Of a stretch of 51,082 bases of DNA, positions 1-9,078 are shown one piece after another; within the stretch, counting starts at the first letter, position 1, and the number at the start of each line of letters is the position of its first letter. The position numbers and the translations under genes were made by a program. This DNA comes from Candidatus Omnitrophota bacterium. Its GTDB lineage: Bacteria > Omnitrophota > Gorgyraeia > Zapsychrales > Fredricksoniimonadaceae. The DNA lies in contig JACQCF010000028.1 of assembly GCA_016201795.1 (NCBI GenBank), forward strand, positions 1-51,082, read 5' to 3'. Below the pieces are notes generated by a model, which was not told the DNA's origin, searched no databases, and saw nothing but the letters and a program-made list of their open reading frames with translations.

Positions 1-3000
1 GATGTCCTATTCGCAGTCAGCCTGGTTGGCGTTGTTGGTTTGCTGGCAGCGCTTGCACTCAAGGGATCGCTGATCGTGACGTGGCTGATACATTTGTTTC
101 TGGCCCACCCGGCAGGTGCTTCGATCATGGCCGCGATGCCGCTGGTGGCGATGGCGGGTATGGATGCCGAGCGATTCTTTAACGAAGGCTATTGGATTGA
201 TTTTAAGACGGAAGAGTCGGCAACTCTGGTGACCGTTCATCATGTGGATCGTAGCAAATTTAGAGATAACCAAACCATGGGCGGGTTTGTGATGGATAAG
301 CTTGATCGCCATACCATTGGCCTTGGTTATCTTCGTCCCCATCTTCCTCGAGGAGGTTATGGATATGGCAGAACCTTTATCGCCTTGGCGCTTTTGATGC
401 TTTACGGCACGGCAAAGCAGCCGAAGAAGTTTAGGCACTTGATTACTCAGCCCGGTGTGGCGAAAAGTTTAAGTCAACTCACTGGATTTTCAGTAGTGTC
501 AAAACCATTTTTTATTACGACTTACGCGGGTGAGGTGAAAGCCAAAGTAGAGTTGGAAGGGTCGGTGCCTCAAGTTGATCGGGCTTTGGTTGATTCATGG
601 CGCCGACGTAATAACGAAAATCGTCGTAAAGCGATGGAGGGCTTACAGCAAGCAGCGGGCTCTTCGGCTCGCGTCTGGAGGAGTAGATCAGGGCTGCTCT
701 GGATGATACCGGCAAGTTTCATCATGGGCTGCGAGGCGCGTGCTCAGGAGATGTTTTATGGGCGCCTGAGTGATAGCCACGTGCCGGCAATTTTGCACGG
801 CGATTATGTGGACGTGTTCCCCCCATTTATGCGTAGGGAAGATAATGATACGGCCATTCAACAGATTCTCAAATTGAACGAAACCCAACGCATTCAAGTG
901 ATTACCATTTTATCGCAGTGGGTTAAAAACCGTCATATTCATAAAGATATTGCTGCACAAAGCGTTGAACTTTTGGGCCGCTTGGCCGCAGCCTCCGATG
1001 AATTAGTGCCGCTGATTTTACCGGCGATGATGGAGGCGCTCAATCATCCGTCGGTGAAAGTGCGTGAAGCGGCTCAGATTCCTTATCGAACTGGAATTTT
1101 TATCCAACCACGACATTATGCGCGATTGTATGAAGCGTTCCAGGAACGTCTTTATGATCCCGCCATGCGCAGAGACGTCCTTTTGGTCTTGCCGGGTGAG
1201 CGCGTGACCATCAACGATATTGAGTCGATGATCATCACACAATACGAGACCGCCATCACGTTTTTGCCGCGGACCGAGAAGGAATTTGGGCGCGTCATTC
1301 AAAAACCCGGCGATTTTGTCTTAAGCAGGGTCAACGGGGAAATCACGCTGGCGCTGTTTGATCGCACGGGAGTGTTGGAAAGGGCGGTTGGCCCTCAGGC
1401 CGTCAGCCAGATTTTAATCGCGAAAGGTGTTATCGGCGCAGACGGCCTCGTCGTATTTACGCGCGGCAATGCCAATTCTGTGACAGGGTTGATTCCGTAT
1501 TTGTATACTTGGCATACCCATCCGCCGGACGCACCCAAGGCGTCGGATCCTTCCCAAGCGCCGGGCGATCTGGCCACGGCGACCGTGCAGGCCATCAATC
1601 CGTTTAGCCCCCAAGCGCAGAAGGAAACGATCGTAAGGCCAATGAAATATCGTGCTCCAAGTGGGGCGGAGGGGGGAAGCGCTCCCGCGTCTGCCCAGCT
1701 TCCGTTGACCCCAGCCGTCGCGCCAGTGGCACCAGCCTCGTCGACAGAATCTGCCGTCCGACCACATCGGAAATTCAATATCCAATTTACTTCAGTTGAA
1801 GCCGCCATAAAGTCAGCGCTCGAAAATATTGTTCAGGATGAAGCCGCTATTCGCGTCAGGAAAGGCTTTGAACTCCTTCAGCATTATTATCCAAGCCATG
1901 CCGAGATATTATCGAATTATCTTGGGATTAATCAACCGCAGGGCGATTGGAGTTGTCAGGCCATCGCTACTCAATTAAAAATTACCCGCGCTGAGGTGAC
2001 CATACGCAAAGACCATGCGCTGGCAATGATGCAAAAACCGGAGATCTTTGCCATGCTCGAAGCCATGCGCGCGATCCCGCAACGTGTCCGGATGCGGTTT
2101 GAAGCGATGGGCCTGTCCGTTCGTGATCTTGCCAAGGCCCAGAACCAGATGACCATCCACGGTTTCACAATTATGATACGTAATGTCCTGGAAGGCGACG
2201 CAGGGTATAGACGCATCAAAATCGTCGATGTTTTAGCGAATGTGCTTAAGACCAATGTGACATGGTTGGTCTTCGGACAGGGGGCGCCGGATCCGGTTAG
2301 CCGTGAAGAAAATGGTGAAACGTTCGCGGCCAGGTTACAGCGCTTGCGTGAACATGAAGGTTTATCCAAGGCAAAACTTGGGAAAGTAATCGGTAAGATG
2401 TCGAACTCCATTAAAACATTTGAAAGTGGCAATAAAAAACCAAATCTTATGAGTTTAATATTCCTGTCTTGGGCGTTGGATAGGCCTGTCGGCTACCTTG
2501 TTGCGGGTGAAATAACGCCTGCTTCACCTCTGCATACTTGGGCACTTCCTGAAGTTCCGGTACCGGCAAGGCCGTTAACGGTTATCTCTCAGGAAAAATC
2601 ACAGGCCCCAGCGGCCTCTACTGTAGAAAAGACTCCACCACCACCGGTTCAGGCCGGTGACAAGACATTAGCGCAGCTAGTTCGTGAATTGTTGGATTTG
2701 ACTTATCAACCAGAGTTCATTCGTGGAGTTAACACGTCGTCTTTAAACGTTTTGACGAGACAATTATTAGGTTTACAGGGCGTCTTAGATGCGACAGAGG
2801 TGAGATGTGCTGTTGAAAAAATCAAAGGCCATCCGGTCTTTAAAAATGAAGAGGCGCAGGCATTAATCAATCAAATCCTTTCTGCTAGACCCGTATCAGC
2901 TGCGCCCGGCGTTGCCCAACCACCGGTACAAACAAAACTCGCCCCGTATAAGCCGCAAAGCGGCTCTAAGGGGCCCGCGCCGGTTAAGTTAGCGCCAGCC

Positions 3001-4248
3001 AAAGCAGCAACCGTTTCGGCAACTGCTCAGAAACCGCCGGTTGACATAGCGGCGCCGTCTGTTGATGTGTTGTCAGCCCTTTTCCTCGCGGCAACGAAAG
3101 ATAGGCGACAGGCCCAAGCGTTATTCGGCGCGACTTCGGCTGAGGTCAGCCAGGCGAATTTTTCGCCGGAACTTTTACATCTGTCGCCCCGTAAGCTGGC
3201 TGCTCAAAATCCGACAGCGGCCTTTTATATGGCCCGTTATTTTATCATCAAGGAGGGAGATGTGGGTCAGGCCGACCTTTACCTTGCCGCCATTCCTGAT
3301 AAAGCGATCACGGCGGATTCTGAGATTATTCAGCGTTGGATCAAAGACATCAAGGCATTGAGGAATGACCGCCAGGAGACGGCAGTCTATATCTTGACGG
3401 AGGTTGAGAATCCTTCTTTGTGGTTGAGCTTCTTATCATCAGAGATGGCGGAAAAGCTGGGCAATTACCTGGAGGAAAAGGAATATACCGATGATCGTAT
3501 CACTGAAATCTTGTTTATTCTGGAAGCGAAAAGGAAAACAGCCGAAGCACAGGAGGAGTCCATCGATGAAAGGAAGAAGGAGGTTGCTGCCGGGCAAGGG
3601 CAGGAGGGAATGGATGCAAATGAAGTAGAGGAAGAAGAAAAGCCTTTGCCTCGACGAGTGCAGGAGGGCGAGGCCGAGGATTCAGACTTTAAGGCAGCCC
3701 GTGTCATGCTTAAGGTATACATCAATAAGCAGGCGGGGCGGTTGGCGAAGGAGTGGAATGTTTCAGCAAATGAGTTGGAGGCGATTGCCCGGTCAATGCT
3801 CAAGGAGCTTTTGGTGAAAGAATGGTTGCTGCCCAAGGCTGATAGAAAAATAGGCAGGGTTGCCCGGCAGATTAATGAGATTATGCAAGAGCTTGCTCAG
3901 CGGCGGAAGGGGCAATCCGGGGTCGCTCCCTCGGTTGGTACGGCGGCAGGATCAGAAGAAAACTTACAGGAGGAAATCAACAAGTTTATAAAGGAGCAAT
4001 TGCCATCAGAGACCTTTGAAATCGAGGAGGATGGGTCGCGGAAAATCATTATTACCGCTGAGGAATTTGCGCAAGCCATGGGCAAACCCAAAGAAATGGC
4101 CCGGGAAATTTCCACTGCCTTTGGAGAGAGCGTGACAATCACGTGGCCTCGTAGCGGGGATAAGGTTAAATTCACCTGGTTAATGAAAGATCGTTTTCCA
4201 TCCGACGAGAAAGGAGGTGCACAGGCATCAGGAGCAGTAGTTTTTTAA
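1..4248 (+). CDS. Giant multidomain protein with membrane segment and HTH modules (5' partial)
   Basis: The frame is open from base 1, so the true start lies upstream; the TTG at 40 in the ORF track is only the first in-window start-like codon. Numbered from that TTG (1402 aa): a hydrophobic segment at about 1-45; a region near 60-160 with a glycine-rich LPRGGYGYG stretch that looks weakly like a GNAT acetyltransferase; HEAT-like helices at about 275-350; a JAMM-like HTHP...S...D motif at 492; a sigma region 4-like HTH near 640; two XRE-like HTH segments near 683-755 and 760-825; Pro/Ala-rich linkers; and a long acidic helical C-terminal part. No whole-protein family is recognised. The mix of a membrane segment and DNA-binding-like modules suggests a regulatory or signalling role, but this is inference. 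A short gap separates it from the PilZ gene downstream. Confidence 0.75.
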   Translation, partial: DVLFAVSLVGVVGLLAALALKGSLIVTWLIHLFLAHPAGASIMAAMPLVAMAGMDAERFFNEGYWIDFKTEESATLVTVHHVDRSKFRDNQTMGGFVMDKLDRHTIGLGYLRPHLPRGGYGYGRTFIALALLMLYGTAKQPKKFRHLITQPGVAKSLSQLTGFSVVSKPFFITTYAGEVKAKVELEGSVPQVDRALVDSWRRRNNENRRKAMEGLQQAAGSSARVWRSRSGLLWMIPASFIMGCEARAQEMFYGRLSDSHVPAILHGDYVDVFPPFMRREDNDTAIQQILKLNETQRIQVITILSQWVKNRHIHKDIAAQSVELLGRLAAASDELVPLILPAMMEALNHPSVKVREAAQIPYRTGIFIQPRHYARLYEAFQERLYDPAMRRDVLLVLPGERVTINDIESMIITQYETAITFLPRTEKEFGRVIQKPGDFVLSRVNGEITLALFDRTGVLERAVGPQAVSQILIAKGVIGADGLVVFTRGNANSVTGLIPYLYTWHTHPPDAPKASDPSQAPGDLATATVQAINPFSPQAQKETIVRPMKYRAPSGAEGGSAPASAQLPLTPAVAPVAPASSTESAVRPHRKFNIQFTSVEAAIKSALENIVQDEAAIRVRKGFELLQHYYPSHAEILSNYLGINQPQGDWSCQAIATQLKITRAEVTIRKDHALAMMQKPEIFAMLEAMRAIPQRVRMRFEAMGLSVRDLAKAQNQMTIHGFTIMIRNVLEGDAGYRRIKIVDVLANVLKTNVTWLVFGQGAPDPVSREENGETFAARLQRLREHEGLSKAKLGKVIGKMSNSIKTFESGNKKPNLMSLIFLSWALDRPVGYLVAGEITPASPLHTWALPEVPVPARPLTVISQEKSQAPAASTVEKTPPPPVQAGDKTLAQLVRELLDLTYQPEFIRGVNTSSLNVLTRQLLGLQGVLDATEVRCAVEKIKGHPVFKNEEAQALINQILSARPVSAAPGVAQPPVQTKLAPYKPQSGSKGPAPVKLAPAKAATVSATAQKPPVDIAAPSVDVLSALFLAATKDRRQAQALFGATSAEVSQANFSPELLHLSPRKLAAQNPTAAFYMARYFIIKEGDVGQADLYLAAIPDKAITADSEIIQRWIKDIKALRNDRQETAVYILTEVENPSLWLSFLSSEMAEKLGNYLEEKEYTDDRITEILFILEAKRKTAEAQEESIDERKKEVAAGQGQEGMDANEVEEEEKPLPRRVQEGEAEDSDFKAARVMLKVYINKQAGRLAKEWNVSANELEAIARSMLKELLVKEWLLPKADRKIGRVARQINEIMQELAQRRKGQSGVAPSVGTAAGSEENLQEEINKFIKEQLPSETFEIEEDGSRKIIITAEEFAQAMGKPKEMAREISTAFGESVTITWPRSGDKVKFTWLMKDRFPSDEKGGAQASGAVVF
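2941..2974. repeat. Imperfect palindrome inside the giant gene's linker
   Basis: Nested inverted repeats GCCCC / GGGGC and AGCCGC-aaa-GCGGCT form a 34-bp dyad. It is read in frame as part of a Pro/Lys/Ser linker, so it may be a palindromic element tolerated in disordered sequence. It has no second copy in this window that I can see. Confidence 0.45.
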
Positions 4249-4296
4249 TTCATTTTAATGTTAAGAGTGAAGCATATTCAAAGAAAGGAGTAGACC

Positions 4297-4653
4297 ATGG
4301 ACGAACGCAGGCAAATCCCACGATGGGAAATTAAGCAGCCGGCCAAAGTAAAAATTGGCCCAGAAGGGGAGTTTGTGGACTGTGTCATTGAGGATTTAAA
4401 TCTTAAAGGTTTATGCATGTCCGTTTCCACGCAATTACCAGAGAATGATCCTCTCAAGATGGTTTTGGAGCTTCCGGGGTATTTGCATCTGGATGTGGGG
4501 GCGCATATTCCCTGGGTCCGGCAAGCGGAGGGTCGTTATATCTATGGAATGTCTTTTAGCACGATCATGGATGAATCTAAGGAAAAGATTTATAAATATT
4601 TATCCAAGAATTTTCCCGGCGAATTTCGCAGGAAGTGGTGGTCGGATAAATAA
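4297..4653 (+). CDS. PilZ domain protein
   Basis: A 118-residue single-domain PilZ-type protein, expected to be cytoplasmic and to sense cyclic di-GMP. The N-terminal RRQIPR gives the RxxxR signature, and DLNLKG occupies the place of the second (D/N)xSxxG motif with Asn instead of Ser. Ligand binding is therefore plausible but not certain. A strong ribosome site (AAAGGAG) lies 7 nt before the ATG. It follows the giant gene by 48 bp and precedes the 63-codon ORF by 14 bp, so the three may be co-transcribed. The target process (motility, envelope or polysaccharide) cannot be told from the sequence. Confidence 0.8.
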   Translation: MDERRQIPRWEIKQPAKVKIGPEGEFVDCVIEDLNLKGLCMSVSTQLPENDPLKMVLELPGYLHLDVGAHIPWVRQAEGRYIYGMSFSTIMDESKEKIYKYLSKNFPGEFRRKWWSDK

Positions 4654-4667
4654 AAAAGGAGAATGCC

Positions 4668-4859
4668 ATGCAACACATCACATTAGCCCAATATCATAAT
4701 CGCCTGCCATGCGATTGGCAGGCCGTGACACAAGAGCCCCTGGAGTTGGTTTTGCCCGTAGAGCGGTACAACCAGCTCAAAGACGTCATCAGGGTTCTTT
4801 TTGATGAGAATTCCGTCAAGCTCATCCGACGTTTTCATCGCCGGATGCGGCGCAAATAG
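4668..4859 (+). CDS. Small hypothetical protein
   Basis: A 63-residue ORF with a good ribosome site (AAAGGAG, 7 nt before ATG), directly behind the PilZ gene. The C-terminus is very basic (RRFHRRMRRK). No signal peptide, membrane segment or known domain is visible. A 7-bp inverted repeat (CCTGCCA / TGGCAGG, 4703-4722) lies within it. Likely a real gene because of the ribosome site and spacing; function unknown. Confidence 0.6.
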   Translation: MQHITLAQYHNRLPCDWQAVTQEPLELVLPVERYNQLKDVIRVLFDENSVKLIRRFHRRMRRK

Positions 4860-4928
4860 GTTTATACTTGGTTTTGGTGTTTTGGATCAAGGCGTAGCTT
4901 AAGAAGTTACCCCGTTAGGCTGAAAAGA

Positions 4929-4957
4929 TTGACACTGGCTAGGGGGAATGTTATACT
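4929..4957 (+). promoter_or_regulatory. Sigma-70 promoter for the coiled-coil gene
   Basis: TTGACA (4929-4934), 17-bp spacer, TATACT (4952-4957): a near-perfect housekeeping promoter. It would give a leader of about 80 nt before the ATG at 5045, which has its own ribosome site (AAGGAG). Confidence 0.8.
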
Positions 4958-5044
4958 TTCTTCGTTTTTATTCTATTCTTACATCATCTCGTGGATTTTC
5001 TCCCGGAGATTATCGTCACTCTATATTAATTAAGGAGTTTTGTT

Positions 5045-6274
5045 ATGAAAAGAATGAATTTGATTTTACTTATTATTTTAACAGGCGCACCCCTGACGGC
5101 GCTGGCGGCCCAGGGCGTTGTGACCCCGCCGGTTTTTGTTTTTACCCAAACCAGCGGTTTGGGTAAAGACGAAACGCAGTTAAAAAATGACGTGCTTAAT
5201 CAAGAGCGCGCCAACCGCGATGCGGAAATTGAGGCCAGGAATTTAGCCGAAGAAAACGTCAAGATCATAGACACCTTTGCCAACTATGAGAACTTCCGTC
5301 AATTAAAAACGGTTTTATTGAATTACGGCCGTAAGCTGGATGAACGTAATCGCAAGCTCATGGCGCGCAATGAAGAAACCATCGTTTTAAGAAACCGCAT
5401 TGAAAAACTCGAGCACCTTTTTGATGCAGTTATTAAACTTAACAGCGACGTGGAAGTCATCAAGGTCGCCTCGGGCATCGCGGCGTCGCAGGATCAAAAA
5501 AATTTTTTGATTTTCAAAAACAGGTCTCTGGTTGAGAAATATAAGCAGCTTTTGGATTTTAAAGCTCAGCTGGCGCGTACGAAAGAAGAGCTGCAGAAGG
5601 CCCAGCATCGTTATCAAGCATTGCTGGCGCAGAATAACGCCGTGCAGCCACCATCGCAAGAATTATCTAAAATCAATGACCATTTAAAATCTCAAACAGC
5701 ATACCTGGAACAATACCAGATGTCTTTGCAGGACAAAGACAGCCGCATCGGCGCTCTTAACACTACCGTCAAGCATTTAACCGCACAAGTGGCCAATTTA
5801 GAGCAACAGCTTCAAGGGCAAAAATATCAGTCCGCGCAGTTATCCGCCATGCTGGATGTGTATCAGCAAAGAATCAGCAACAAAAATGCCGATGATCAAG
5901 AGTCGGCCGCTCTTCAAGAGAGGCTGACGGTGGCTGAAGCAAAACTCAAAGTTTCCGTTGATCAAAGCGAGCTTAAGAACACTAAAGAACTTCTGAAAGC
6001 CTCCAGCGTTGAGGTGTCCTCCCTGAGGAATTCTTTGAAAGAGAAAGATGATCAAATTCAACGGTTGAAAAAACAGAGCACACACGACGATAGCCCGCAG
6101 AGGATGAATATATCCAGAGCAAGATTCAAAAACCTCCTAGAAGACTTGTATTTTAAAGACAAACAAATTGAGCGTTTGAAAAAGCAGATGGCCCAAAAAG
6201 ACCGGACGCTGGTGATAGCCCAACGGCAGCTTAAAGCGATCAAAGAACAGCTCAATCAAACCACCCTTCCATAG
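5045..6274 (+). CDS. Secreted coiled-coil protein
   Basis: 409 residues. An N-terminal signal peptide (about 1-21, ending TALAAQG) is followed by an almost uninterrupted, heptad-rich, Lys/Glu/Gln/Leu-rich coiled coil. No catalytic motif or C-terminal anchor is visible, so a structural or scaffolding role in the periplasm or at the envelope is inferred. TAAGGAG precedes the ATG. It is transcribed alone from the promoter at 4929; its last 23 bp overlap the convergent transposase gene. Confidence 0.75.
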   Translation: MKRMNLILLIILTGAPLTALAAQGVVTPPVFVFTQTSGLGKDETQLKNDVLNQERANRDAEIEARNLAEENVKIIDTFANYENFRQLKTVLLNYGRKLDERNRKLMARNEETIVLRNRIEKLEHLFDAVIKLNSDVEVIKVASGIAASQDQKNFLIFKNRSLVEKYKQLLDFKAQLARTKEELQKAQHRYQALLAQNNAVQPPSQELSKINDHLKSQTAYLEQYQMSLQDKDSRIGALNTTVKHLTAQVANLEQQLQGQKYQSAQLSAMLDVYQQRISNKNADDQESAALQERLTVAEAKLKVSVDQSELKNTKELLKASSVEVSSLRNSLKEKDDQIQRLKKQSTHDDSPQRMNISRARFKNLLEDLYFKDKQIERLKKQMAQKDRTLVIAQRQLKAIKEQLNQTTLP

Positions 6275-6797
6275 GATTTTCTTTATCCAGGTGCCATTGT
6301 CGGGGATTTTCATTGATATATTGACGGACGGCATATAGGGATTCTTCATTACGGATGATGTGCTCGTAATAATTGCGTTGCCATAATTTCACACCGGGTG
6401 TGTTACGTATTTTATTAATCAATTTGGTTGTTTTATATTTAAAATATGCGATTATTTTACCCAAGGTAATTGTCCGTAGGGGCGGGGTTCCCCCGCCCAT
6501 TGCCATAGGGCCGGGTGACCCGGCCCCTACGGCGGAATTATCAATAACAATAATTCCATGCACATGATTTGGCATAACCACGAACGCATCAATATCTATC
6601 GGGTAATGAATGGGTAATTCCTTCCATATTGATTCCACCATACGTCCGGCATCATTCAATAATATTTGACCGTTCATAATTTCCCCCAATAATGGGATAC
6701 GATCTTTAACACAAACGGTCACAAAATAATATCCATTTTGGCTATAATCCCAATCTTGCAATCGTAGGTTTTTACGACGACGCATATTATTTCTCAT
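6252..6797 (-). CDS. REP-associated tyrosine transposase (RAYT, IS200/Y1 family)
   Basis: 181 residues. This is a single-domain Y1 transposase: the HUH metal-binding motif is MPNHVHG (His78, His80), and the candidate nucleophile is a tyrosine in RNYYEHIIRNEESL (143 or 144). Family members nick single-stranded DNA at REP-type hairpins. The ATG overlaps the stop of yifB (TAATG), so it may be translationally coupled to it. Its 3' end overlaps the coiled-coil gene by 23 bp. Residues of about 88-106 (Gly/Pro/Ala-rich) are encoded by a REP-like double hairpin inside the gene. No flanking insertion-sequence ends are seen. It appears intact; whether it is active or domesticated is unknown. Confidence 0.88.
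   Translation of the reverse strand: MRNNMRRRKNLRLQDWDYSQNGYYFVTVCVKDRIPLLGEIMNGQILLNDAGRMVESIWKELPIHYPIDIDAFVVMPNHVHGIIVIDNSAVGAGSPGPMAMGGGTPPLRTITLGKIIAYFKYKTTKLINKIRNTPGVKLWQRNYYEHIIRNEESLYAVRQYINENPRQWHLDKENPMEGWFD
6474..6532. repeat. REP-like double hairpin inside the RAYT gene
   Basis: Outer arms CCGTAGGGGC / GCCCCTACGG enclose two tight hairpins: GGGCGGGG-ttc-CCCCGCCC and GGGCCGGGT-g-ACCCGGCCC. All stems are perfect. This is the architecture expected of a RAYT substrate, here located within the transposase coding sequence and read through in frame. A shorter relative with the same GGGGCG...CGCCCCTAC edge lies in bioD. Confidence 0.85.
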
Positions 6798-8320
6798 TAT
6801 CCCATCCGATCCAATGCGCGGTAGCTGATGGCCTCGGCGATGTGAGCGGTTTGGATCTCTTGGTATCCGGCCAAATCCGCGATGGTGCGGGCTGTTTTAA
6901 GAATTTTGTCGTGACCCCGCGCTGAGAACCCCAGCGTTTCAATAGCCTTCTTTAAAAGTTCTTCTGCCCGGGCATTAAGATTACAGAATTCTTTAAGTTG
7001 GCTGCTTGTCATTTGCGCGTTGGTATGGACAGAGCCTTTGAAACGCCGGTGCTGAAACTCTCGGGCAGCGACGGTGCGCTTTTTGATATCCAAAGAACTT
7101 TCCATCGGCAGGTGGGTAAGAAGCTCACGGGCTTTAAGCGACGGCACCTGCAGGTGAATGTCGATGCGGTCTAACAAAGGGCCTGAGATTTTGGCTAAAT
7201 ACCGTTGAATATCAAGGGCGGAACACTGGCAGGGTTTTTGGGCGCTCATCAGCCATCCGCACGGGCAGGGGTTCATGGCCGCCACCAGCATAAAGCCGGC
7301 GGGAAAACGCAACGACCGATGGGCGCGTGCCACCGTCACACAAAGGTCTTCCATGGGCTGACGCAGCACTTCCAGTACATGGCGGGAGAACTCTCCTAGC
7401 TCATCCAAAAACAGCACGCCGTTATGCGCCAAGGTGACCTCACCGGGTTTAGGATTAGATCCACCGCCGACCAGGGCAATATTCGAGGCGGTATGATGCG
7501 GCGAGCGAAACGGGCGGGCGGTGACGATACCGGTTTGATTTTTGATAAGCCCCATCACCGAATGGATTTTGGTAGTTTCCAGCGCTTCCGTTAAAGTCAT
7601 GTCCGGCAAAATCGTTGGCAGGCGTTTGGCCAGCATGGTTTTGCCGCTTCCCGGCGGGCCGATCATGAGCACATTATGTCCGCCAGCTGCGGCAATCTCG
7701 AGGCCTCGTTTGACATGGATTTGTCCTTTGACATCCGCAAAGTCCATGCTGTAGCGGCGGTTTCCAGTCAGCAAAGAAGCGCTGTTGGAAGCCGTTGGTT
7801 TGATGCTCTCTGGAACACAGAGGAAATGAACAACTTCTTTGAGGTTTTGGACGGGATAGACATTCACACTGTTGGCTAAAGCTGCTTCTTGGGCATTCTC
7901 CGTCGGTACAATCAACCCTTGAAAAATTTTAGGATCACAAGCCAAGGCGATGGGTAAGGCGCCGTTAATTGGCCGGATATGCCCGTCTAAGGCCAGCTCT
8001 CCTAGAAAAGCATAAGCGCAAAGCGCTTGGGCAGGAATTTGGTTATCACAACCTAAGACGCTTAAGGCAATGGCCAAATCAAAGGCCGGCCCTTCTTTTT
8101 TGATATCTGCCGGCGCTAAATTGATGGTGATACGCCCGCCCGGGAAGGTGAAACCACTGTTTTTGATAGCCAGCCTCACCCGTTCACGGCTTTCTTTGAC
8201 CGCATTATCGGGTAGACCCACGATGGTCATCATGGGAAGGCCGCTGGTGATATCCGCTTCAATGATCAGCGGATAAGCCTCCAGTCCACTCAAGGCAAAA
8301 CTAACAGCTTTGGCGAGCAT
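6797..8320 (-). CDS. yifB: YifB/ComM family Mg chelatase-like AAA+ ATPase
   Basis: About 507 residues from the ATG at 8320 (MLAKAVSFALSGLEAYPL), the usual family start; the ORF track extends 55 codons upstream into hairpin-rich intergenic DNA. An N-terminal Lon-like ChlI domain is followed by the AAA+ module with Walker A GPPGSGKT (about 221-228), a Walker B FLDELGEF, and a C-terminal HTH-like Mg chelatase domain. ComM, the best known member, is a branch-migration helicase acting during natural transformation; cytosolic. Overlaps the RAYT start by one base. Confidence 0.92.
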   Translation of the reverse strand: MLAKAVSFALSGLEAYPLIIEADITSGLPMMTIVGLPDNAVKESRERVRLAIKNSGFTFPGGRITINLAPADIKKEGPAFDLAIALSVLGCDNQIPAQALCAYAFLGELALDGHIRPINGALPIALACDPKIFQGLIVPTENAQEAALANSVNVYPVQNLKEVVHFLCVPESIKPTASNSASLLTGNRRYSMDFADVKGQIHVKRGLEIAAAGGHNVLMIGPPGSGKTMLAKRLPTILPDMTLTEALETTKIHSVMGLIKNQTGIVTARPFRSPHHTASNIALVGGGSNPKPGEVTLAHNGVLFLDELGEFSRHVLEVLRQPMEDLCVTVARAHRSLRFPAGFMLVAAMNPCPCGWLMSAQKPCQCSALDIQRYLAKISGPLLDRIDIHLQVPSLKARELLTHLPMESSLDIKKRTVAAREFQHRRFKGSVHTNAQMTSSQLKEFCNLNARAEELLKKAIETLGFSARGHDKILKTARTIADLAGYQEIQTAHIAEAISYRALDRMG

Positions 8321-8383
8321 ACGAGAATTAAAATATGGGGAAGTTAGAGGTAAATTTTGCTGCTCTCTTGGGGAGAGAAAGTC

Positions 8384-8439
8384 CGCCAAAATGACTTTGT
8401 CATTTTGGCGAGATTTCACCAAGCCAACAGCTTGGTGAA
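8384..8439. repeat. Tandem pair of perfect hairpins upstream of yifB
   Basis: Hairpin 1: CGCCAAAATGAC-ttt-GTCATTTTGGCG (8384-8410). Hairpin 2: TTCACCAAGC-caaca-GCTTGGTGAA (8415-8439). Both stems are perfect. They lie between the divergent yifB and YuiD-like genes. The doublet layout resembles BIME/REP pairs; neither is followed by a T-run, so they are not classical terminators. Confidence 0.75.
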
Positions 8440-8514
8440 CAATCCTTGCTTTTTGGGGGAGCAAAGATATAATGAAGGCTAACATATTTGGCCTTTTTCG
8501 TCAACATTATTAAG

Positions 8515-8976
8515 ATGACCGACCATCTGCGACATTCCTTCTGGCTGGAAATTTGGCACAATCGTATTTTTTTAGTCACCTTGGTGGTTTGGTTTTTAGC
8601 TCAGACAACCAAGGTGATTGTTGGTTTTTTTCAGGAAAAACGGTTTAATTTCCGTTGGCTTATCGGCACCGGGGGCATGCCCTCCAGTCATGCGGCCGGC
8701 GTCACCTCCCTGGCAACCGCGGTTGGCTTGGAGTACGGTTTTAGTTCAGTATTTTTTGCCATGGCCGCTTCATTTGCTATGGTCACCATGTTCGATGCCC
8801 AGGGCGTACGCCGCGCCACCGGGCAGCAGGCGGGCATCCTTAATAAAATGATGGAGGACATTTACTGGAAAGGCCAAATCGAAGAGCGCCGGCTTAAGGA
8901 ACTCATCGGCCATACGCCGATTCAGGTACTGGCCGGGTTTTTATTTGGAATTTTTTGGACATTAATATTGTATTGA
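8515..8976 (+). CDS. YuiD/DUF212 divergent PAP2-family membrane protein
   Basis: 153 residues from the ATG at 8515; a TTG at 8488 would add nine residues and no clear ribosome site supports either. Several hydrophobic segments and the conserved GGMPSSHAAG (the phosphatase-like PSSH core) plus MFDAQGVRRATGQQA place it in the DUF212 family related to PAP2 acid phosphatases. The usual catalytic Arg/His set is not fully recognisable, and the substrate, possibly a lipid phosphate, is unknown. Divergent from yifB; single gene. Confidence 0.82.
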   Translation: MTDHLRHSFWLEIWHNRIFLVTLVVWFLAQTTKVIVGFFQEKRFNFRWLIGTGGMPSSHAAGVTSLATAVGLEYGFSSVFFAMAASFAMVTMFDAQGVRRATGQQAGILNKMMEDIYWKGQIEERRLKELIGHTPIQVLAGFLFGIFWTLILY

Positions 8977-8989
8977 GGTGTGATTATGC

Positions 8990-9040
8990 CCCTCGTCCCG
9001 AGCACATTGATGAAATTTTGATTGGCGAGGGACTCGGGAC
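8990..9040. repeat. Inverted repeat upstream of the L,D-transpeptidase gene
   Basis: GTCCCGAG (8995-9002) pairs with CTCGGGAC (9033-9040). The flanks CCCTCGTCCC and GGGACTCGGGA recur in the same orientation on the other side of the gene (9913-9938), so the gene is bracketed by two copies of one element. Confidence 0.6.
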
Positions 9041-9078
9041 TATGGTGAGGAGCAGTATAAATCTTGAGGTGACGAACC

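Noticed and set aside
1395-2432. Minus-strand ORFs of 123-153 codons inside the giant gene
   Set aside because: They lie wholly within a longer + frame with good protein character, have no ribosome site and show no recognisable domain; shadows.
6252-6797. Complete insertion sequence around the transposase
   Set aside because: The gene overlaps coding sequence on both sides, leaving no room for IS ends; a stand-alone RAYT is the better reading.
8321-8485. 55-codon N-terminal extension of YifB
   Set aside because: It translates the two hairpins upstream of the gene and is not family-like; start taken at 8320.
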